Shown here: piece by piece, positions 57,698 to 64,000 of the stretch | Position numbering within the stretch: the first letter of the stretch is position 1 | How the letters are laid out: the number at the start of each line of letters is the position of its first letter | NCBI RefSeq assembly: GCF_030272615.1 | Contig: NC_081405.1 | Coordinates: forward strand, 603,551,177-603,615,176 | Reading direction: 5' to 3' | Source: Cryptomeria japonica | Taxonomy: Eukaryota; Streptophyta; Pinopsida; Cupressales; Cupressaceae | DNA length: 64,000 bases | Translations under genes and position numbers: made by a program | Notes under the pieces: generated by a model | Databases searched by the model: none | What the model saw: the letters and a program-made list of their open reading frames with translations, nothing else | Told to the model about the DNA's origin: nothing

Positions 57698-58831
57698 TGT
57701 AATGTCCCTTTCCAATTTTTGTCCTAGCATTATAATTATAACAAATTAGCGTTAGGGTTACTTTGAACTAAGTAAGGTTTATGATTCTTCTTACCAGGAA
57801 GATCAACGTATTTCAGCATAACTATTATGCTTAGATTCAATTATTGCAACTAAAGAACATTTAACTTTCATAATACATTTAATAACTATTATATGTAAGC
57901 CCCAATCGCTACCTCTAACCTAATCCTCAACCCTACGAAGGATGGGGATAACCATGTTAGGGTGCTAGAAACTATCCTTCACAAATAGTGCCTTTGTATG
58001 ATGCAACACATGCCCATTCCACTGCAGGTCTTATCTATTGCCCTTGTATGATTTAGCATGGTCCATTCCACTGCAGGACTTACCTATCTTGCGAGCTATT
58101 AATACCACCTCTCTCTAACATTCCCACATTCAATCCTTCTTAGGGGCAATAGGAAAGATTAATCATTAAAGAATAGGCTATGAGTATACTAACTTCTAAT
58201 GTATTATGAACATATATGAAATTAAGTACGACTGTCATACATATTGCAATCTATGTTAATATTACTATTAAATTCTGCATAAGAATATTATCAGGCTTCA
58301 TATATTAAGCATACATATTAAGTACATCCCCGTGCATACCACCGAGAACAAGGATGTTACTGCCTATAACTTAATAACAGTTCTGATCTGATCGATGGTG
58401 ATGATTTGGATGTTTTTTATTCCTTTCCTTTACATATCTCCCTGTGAGGGAGAGGTCACACCTCTTCATCATGTATGCCCTTTGGCAAGAGATGCACCCT
58501 TTCACCATTAGCACCCTTTGAAAGAGTGTGACCCTTCATTATTTCTGCCCTTTGAAAGGGATACAACCTTTCACAATCAGATCTGCACTTCTGATTCCCC
58601 AAATTATCCCCCCTAATATGAGGTTCGCTTCTCCCTTTTATATCTCATGTTTGAGGGAGTCACAACTTATAATTTCATGCCTTTTGATCATTCATTAACT
58701 TTAATCAAATTTTAATTATATTTAATTATATTCTTTTATATTTTAATTTAATTTTTATTTTTATTCTTTTGTATTTTAATTTTATTATTATTATTTATTA
58801 ATAAATTATATTTCAAAGTGGGGACATCACA
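57698..58831 (-). mobile_element. Solo LTR of the TGTAATGTCCCC family
   Basis: 1134 bp. In plus reading it starts TGTAATGTCCC and ends GGGGACATCACA, so it is the reverse orientation of the LTR at 37251-38614. It shares its AT-rich TTTAATT blocks, CCCTTTCAAAGGG-like units and GATCTGATCGATGG-like segment. It contains a local duplication around CCATTCCACTGCAGG (about 58015 and 58068). No primer-binding site or polypurine tract is adjacent, and no target duplication could be recognised. Confidence 0.65.
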
Positions 58832-59149
58832 TGTTTTCTTACTGATTACACTGCATAGTACATAACTACAAAGTTTGACTCTGAAGTTCAAATCTAGAAG
58901 TAGAAATCAATTAGAAAAATTCCAAAATACATACTCAGCCCACAAGGACAAACTAACAAAATAGGAGGGACCTGATGAGGTGCTGCTACATTCCAAAGGC
59001 TGCAGATTGTGATGTTGATGCTTCTGATATCCTCTTTCCAAATATAACTCGTAAGGTGAGCCTTAACCTGTTATTTAATTTCCCACAGGCTGATGGAGTG
59101 CTGCAAGAGAAATATCTTAAATTTTAATAATTTAATTTAAGTTGTCCAA
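58832..59149. other. Short spacer
   Basis: No feature recognised between the solo LTR and the hAT2 relic. Confidence 0.4.
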
Positions 59150-59204
59150 AAGGTATGGGTATGGGTTACTAGTACACCGTTACAGCAAATTTTTTTCTTG
59201 GGTA

Positions 59205-59267
59205 CCGTATATATATGTATATCTATATCTATATCTATATTTATATGTGTATCTATTTGTGTGTGTA

Positions 59268-59299
<32 letters not shown>

Positions 59300-59302
59300 T
59301 AC

Positions 59303-59334
<32 letters not shown>

Positions 59335-59382
59335 TACATATGTATATATATATAATAAGTATATTACATATGTATATGTATA

Positions 59383-59413
<31 letters not shown>

Positions 59414-59415
59414 GC
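59205..59415. repeat. Compound TA / TATG / TGTATG microsatellite
   Basis: About 210 bases of TATC, TA and TATGTG repeats with three ATTACATATGTATA inserts. The open frames across it are artefacts of the repeat. Confidence 0.92.
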
Positions 59416-61089
59416 ATATATTATATAATACATTTGATAGTAGGATACTTCATCATTGATCAATGCCAGATGCCAAAATGGTAGTGAGAAAGATAAATAT
59501 TAAATGCCAATTAATAGTTCAGAATTTCACTATTATTGCATATGCCATATAGTATATATCATCTATGTCTAGGGTCACGATTCAAATGAAAAACATTACA
59601 ATTAAAAAATTGACAATCAAAATTAGTAATTGTCTTCAATCTTCATCAATCATGAAAAGGATCTAGATCAAGATCATCGTTTGCTTCAAGTTCAACATAA
59701 TTTGAACAAGCAAATACATTGCCATATTACAATATTTAATTCTTTTAGTCAATTACCTTTTTAGTGGTTCTATTAATGGTCATTTAGTTAGTCATTTAGC
59801 TTTTTAATTCGTCATCTTAGTTCTCGACTTATTTAGCTTTTTGCTTTTTAGTTTGTTATGTGAAACTATTGCTTCTTTTATAAGAACGCATAGTTTGCTT
59901 TTTAGATTTTAGCTTTTAGCTTTTAGCTTTATTTAGCGCTTTAAGTGTTTTAGCTTCATGCTGAAGTTTTACTTTAATGGTTCATTCTTTTTAGAACACT
60001 GTCTTGTAATTCCTTTATATATGCTTGTATATTCGTTATTGATTAATTCAATATAGTTCGATTTTTTATTCAATTATTTTTCATGGTATCAGAGCGGGAG
60101 CCGGTCTGGGTATAACTCCTTCAAGGGAGGGCTAAGGATTTTGGGAGGGTTTAGTAATTCGCTTTCATGTGTGAAAAAATTTCGAAAGGTTTCTTAGTGA
60201 AAAATTTCGAATTATTTTTCTAGGCAAATTGTTTCCTAGAAGTTCGTGGAGTTCTGAAATTTTTTCGCAGTTCTGGAAGTTTTTTATTTTTTGGGAGAAT
60301 ATTTTATGGCACGCGATTTTTGCAGGGTTGCTATTTTCTCGAATTCACGGTCGCATTTGATTTTTTGCCCGCCTAGGGTTTTTGGTAAACTGTGTATTCT
60401 CTTTGTTTTCCGACAATTTCCTTTTGGCAGCGGCAGCGGTTTTTTTTACCAGTAAATCACGCTTTTATTTTTTCACGTTTTTACTGCAGCCTCCAGACTT
60501 TTTAGTCGCAATTTTCACGGGTTTCAATACCCGCCTTTTTGGCTCACAACTTTTTCCAAATTTCCACAACTTTCTTCTTTCGTGTAAATCACGATTTTCG
60601 GCCTTTCTTCACACGATTTTCGGCGATTTTAAGTGACGGTGACGCTCTTTATTTCCAAGGTTTTTGGTTTGGTTTTTTTTGGCGTTGTGTTCTGCGTGAA
60701 CTTTTTGCGATTTCCACGACTTTTTACACCCATCTTCAGTGATGTGATTTTTCTTTTCGCAATTTTCGTGATTATCTAGAAATTTCGACGACGGCTAGGG
60801 CTTCAGCAAAGTTTTTTTAGTACTTTTTTTAAAAATCAATCAATATTTTCTTTTTGCAGATTATTATTTTTCTGATTTTTTCAGAAAAATTACAGGTTAA
60901 AAAATTTGCAGGAAATTTCAATTTTTGGGTTTTCCAGCAAACCTCAAAATTCATGCATTGGGATTCATGCCTTGAATTTCGCTCCAGGGTTTCAAATTCT
61001 TTGTATAGCTGCTTCTATTCTGATTTTTAATTAGATTCTTTTGTCTTGTGCCTTCACTAGGTTGACCTCGTTCAACCTTGGTTTTCGTG

Positions 61090-61263
61090 ATGGCATCTTT
61101 GACCAACATCATGTTGGAACACAATCAGAAGCTCAACGGCCACAACTACAACACCTGGAAACAACGCATGTTAACAATATTTGAATATCGTTGCCTTGAT
61201 CAAATTGATTTGGGCAAGGCCTCTCGTCCTACAAGTCCCAAGGTTTTCACGATTTTTTTCTGA
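61090..61263 (+). pseudogene. Truncated copia Gag start in E4
   Basis: The best preserved copy of the Gag N terminus in this family: LNGHNYNTWKQRM...IFEYRCLDQIDLG, matching the L-x-G-x-N-Y-x-x-W-x-x-x-M pattern of copia Gag. The frame ends after about 58 codons inside the first hairpin. It is 43 codons identical or nearly so to E3. Confidence 0.75.
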
Positions 61264-61830
61264 AAAAATTGTTCGTTGGGTTTTCTGATTTTTCTCCACA
61301 AAAAATAACGGGAGGGTTTTGCTTAATTTTTTCCTCAAAAATCAGGGTTTTGTCCATGTGATGTCTGGTGTTTTGTCGCGCGACATTTTAGAGTTTTCAC
61401 AATTTTCCTCAAAAATTGTTCGCAGAGTTTATAATTTTTCCTTAAAAAATATCATTTGTAATTTGCGATGTTTGCGTGAGATTTCGTTATCTGGGTTTTA
61501 CTGTTTTTCCACAAAAAGGATGATTTGTACATCCAATTTCTAGGTTGTTTGTTGCTTTTTCCGATTTTTTCCTCAAAAGTCATCTGTAATTCGCGAAGTT
61601 CACGTGGGATTTTGTGATTCGCGAAGTTCTCAAGGTTTGATAGTTTTTTCCACAAAAATTATGCTTTGTTGCAGTCAAGTTTAGGTCGCACCTGGAGTTG
61701 CCAAGGCGAACATCTGCAACAATGGTATCTTGCAGTCTGTTTTAGAGTTGCTAGCGCAAACAGTGCTTAGTACTCTTTTGCAAAAGGGTTTGCCAATTTT
61801 TCCTCAAAATCATGGTTTCAAGCTTCTATA
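61245..61830 (+). repeat. E4 hairpin array
   Basis: About nine hairpins such as GATTTTTTCCTCAAAAGTC, CAATTTTCCTCAAAAATTG and AGTTTTTTCCACAAAAATT, in an order similar to E3. Confidence 0.7.
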
Positions 61831-62865
61831 ATTTGCGTGTGACAACACTATAATTCGTGTGTGAGGGTTACATCAATCATCCAAAATTAGCTATTCTTGG
61901 TCATTAACACTATGCAGATCCAGGGAAGGTCTCCGCAGTAGCAGAGTGTTCTTGTGTTTGTGATCAAAAGACCTGCAGTGTCTTATGTCGGGTACTTAGT
62001 TGATACAATGACCATTAAGGGAGGGTATTAGAATATTTAATTCTTTTAGTCAATTATCTTTTTAGTGGTTCTATTAATGGTCATTTAGTTAGTCATTTAT
62101 CTTTTTAGTTCGCCATCTTACTTGTCGACTTATTTAGCTTTTTGCTTTTTAGTTCATTAAGTGAAACTATTGCTTCTTTTATAAGAACGCATAGTTTGCT
62201 TTTTAGATTTTAGCTTTTAGCTTTCTTTAGTGCTTTAAGTATTTTAGCTTCATGTTGAAGCTTTACTTTAACAGTTCGTTCTTTTTAGAACACAGTCTTG
62301 TAATTCCTTTATATACGCTTGTATATACATTATTGATTATAATTCAATATCATTCGATTATTGATTAGATTATTTTTCATGCCACTTCACTCCTGTTGGG
62401 TGCATCATGTGTAAGTGTCTCATCATCATCATCTATAGTGACTCTAGCAAGCTCTTGAATAGATCCATCCAAGTTGGTACACTCAAGGGCTATATCCCAA
62501 TGCTTCGTTAACACATCCTTGTAGTGCTCTTGCTTGTGTGAGAGAAGATGCAAATTGGAATTAAAATAAACCAAGCCTTCAACACGTTTTGCAGACAACT
62601 AGTTACAATTCACTAAGTGGATAAAGGGGCATGTACTCCAATTCTATTCAACGGAAGAACTTGCAACATGTTGAAATTTGAGAGATAACCAACACAACTT
62701 AAAAATAAAAAAGGCAAAATAAATTAAAGAATTCTAAGTACTAAAGTCTATAATACAAATGTCAAAAAATAAATAATACTTGTTATAGAAGCTTGATTGT
62801 AAGAGGTTGGAGGAACAATTAATCATGCCCATGGAGGTACCACAATGTACAAGCATCGAGGGTGT

Positions 62866-64000
62866 ATAAGACTTGAAAAGCACAAGGACTATGACTCATC
62901 TTGAGTATTCGCATTGTGTTGTCATTGATGTCAACCGGTATAGGATGGCTACAGGTATAAGAGATGTATGTGCAGCACTGTCATTGATGCATACCAGATG
63001 TGATGTCTTTGATGTCACCTAGCTTAAGCAGGTCACCGGTAAGAGAGGGAATGTCATTCAGCACAATGGCCATTGGAGTCACCGGTACACAAGTTAGTGT
63101 TTGACTTGTGTTGAAGATATGGACAAGAGCCCGGTATGACATAACAACCGGTAAATGATGACATCTGCAAGAGAGCAAGATGTTGGTCGGTTGATTGTGA
63201 TGAAGAGGAGGAATGTTATCTAAATCACATCAACATCGGAGGTGAAGTATGTACAGGTCACCGGTATGCTGTGTGGATGACAATCAGCAAGACTCCCACC
63301 GGATAAAGATGCAAGTCACCATTTGAAGATAAGACTGACAGTGAATGTGCCCCAACCGGATCACATGCGTCTGTTTGAAGATATGCTGCTCAAATAGGCA
63401 AGCCATATTGGTGCATTGCAGGATGCAGATGACAAGGATCCACTCTCTCCGGTAAGTAGAGCTTATCTCCTATTATGCATGAAATGCATCATAGTTCTTG
63501 GAGATGAGATAACAAAGTTAAAGGCAAGTGATTGAAGGCCCACACCGGATGAACTGGTAAAACACTAAGTTGCCTTAGGTGCATGAGATCAAAGATGTGC
63601 ACCGGATCAGCCTGAAAGACATGATGAGTTGCCGGTACAAAGATTGAAGGATATGGTTGTCACTTTGACAAACATGTTAATAGCAGAACCGGTCAAATGA
63701 TGAAGGCAAAATTGGAACAGTTGCAGATAGAGGACATTGTCCGATTGAAGATAGAGTTTGTTGAAGGTTGATGAAATGGTGTCATCAAGGTGGTTACCGG
63801 TAAGTATGTCCACCGGTAAAGCTGACAAGGTGCAGAGGTGTTAAGCTCTCATATGATGAAGATGTGCATAAGGTAAGTTAGCAAGTGGGCTAACCGATTG
63901 AGTGTTACGCCAGAAGAGAAGCAGAGTGCAAGGTCGAAAGCAAACCGGTTAGGGTTTAACCAGCAAGGTTTGTGAACCGGTAGATGAATCCGGTTCTGAA
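62866..64000. repeat. CCGGT-motif-rich noncoding segment
   Basis: From about 62930 to the window end I count about 18 CCGG sites in 1.1 kb, mostly as ACCGGT(A) or ACCGGAT, in otherwise AT-rich text. There is no coding frame of interest. It begins where hAT2 is truncated and runs off the window, so it may be an LTR or internal region of another retroelement. Confidence 0.6.

Larger units (their letters stand above)
59725..62379 (+). mobile_element. E4: non-autonomous short-LTR retroelement (TATT family)
   Basis: A 2655-bp element with perfect target duplication TGCCA (59720-59724 and 62380-62384). The 5' LTR is 59725-60083 (359 bp) and the 3' LTR 62026-62379 (354 bp), starting TATTASAATATTTAATTC and ending ATTTTTCA (TA...CA). 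The primer-binding site TGGTATCAGAGCGGGAGCC is at 60084. The polypurine tract AAGGGAGGG ends at 62025. A Gag start MASLTNIMLEHNQKLNGH (61090) with NYNTWKQRM is followed by about nine hairpins (61245-61830). It inserted in the last exon of hAT2. Confidence 0.92.
59150..62865 (-). mobile_element. hAT2: truncated hAT relic, split by E4
   Basis: The left part (59150-59220) has GGTATGGGTATGGG and TTGGGTACCGTATATAT motifs like the left end of hAT1. The C-terminal exon on the minus strand is present from about 62865 to 59646 once E4 is skipped: WYLHGHD, LQPLTIKLL, CNxLSAKRVEGLVYFNSN, LLSHKQ, DIALECTNLDGSI, ending at TGA (59648-59646). These align with the C terminus of the hAT1 transposase. Everything upstream of the WWYVHG-equivalent is missing, so the relic is cut at about 62865 where the CCGGT-rich sequence begins. 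Confidence 0.7.

Noticed and set aside
59142-59459. Tyr/Ile/Met-rich open frames
   Set aside because: They are products of the TA and TATG microsatellite.

Overview
The window looks like repeat-dense nuclear DNA of a large seed-plant genome. A gymnosperm or conifer fits best, but that is inference from the mix of retroelements, the AT-rich single-copy-looking spacers and the deep nesting. I recognise no intact host gene, tRNA, rRNA or organelle insert. Everything protein-like belongs to transposable elements, and nearly all of it is broken.

Layout. (1) 1-8.0 kb: the tail of a LINE reverse transcriptase, then a degenerate ~61-bp satellite (3.8-6.6 kb) split by a short LTR element (E1, 4189-6141). 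(2) 8.0-17.2 kb: a hAT DNA transposon with its transposase on the minus strand. A complete but defective Ty1/copia retrotransposon (8188-13913, 536-bp LTRs, target duplication AATAC) is inserted in its 3' part. (3) 17.2-23.6 kb: mostly featureless spacer with LTR relics and a 322-bp tandem duplication. (4) 23.6-33.36 kb: a minus-strand LTR-type element carrying one long decayed ORF (aORF1), with E2 inserted in its 5' region. (5) 33.4-41.7 kb: a second LTR/leader/ORF fragment interrupted by E3, a 1.36-kb LTR starting near TGTAATGTCCCC, and a second copy of the long ORF (aORF2, plus strand). (6) 43.0-57.7 kb: a Russian doll. Solo LTR A contains a minus-strand Ty3/gypsy element (43978-55560) with an extra ORF (aORF3) after integrase, and the gypsy 5' LTR is itself split by solo LTR B. 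(7) 57.7-64 kb: another solo LTR, a second hAT relic split by E4, and a terminal stretch crowded with CCGGT motifs.

Two things stand out. First, E1-E4 form one family of small non-autonomous copia-like elements. Each is bounded by a perfect 5-bp target duplication. Their LTRs begin TATT instead of TG, their interiors are arrays of T-rich/A-rich hairpins, and an 11-bp stem wraps the polypurine tract in all four. Second, three separate elements carry long accessory ORFs sharing an FGIP-type N-terminal domain, basic and acidic linkers and a coiled coil. I cannot assign these to a known enzyme.

Nesting order read from target duplications: satellite then E1; hAT1 then copia; aORF1 element then E2; fragment ORF then E3; solo LTR A, then gypsy, then solo LTR B; hAT2 then E4. 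Many premature stops in the gypsy frame are TAG or TGA of the kind produced by C-to-T change at methylated sites, as expected for silenced repeats.
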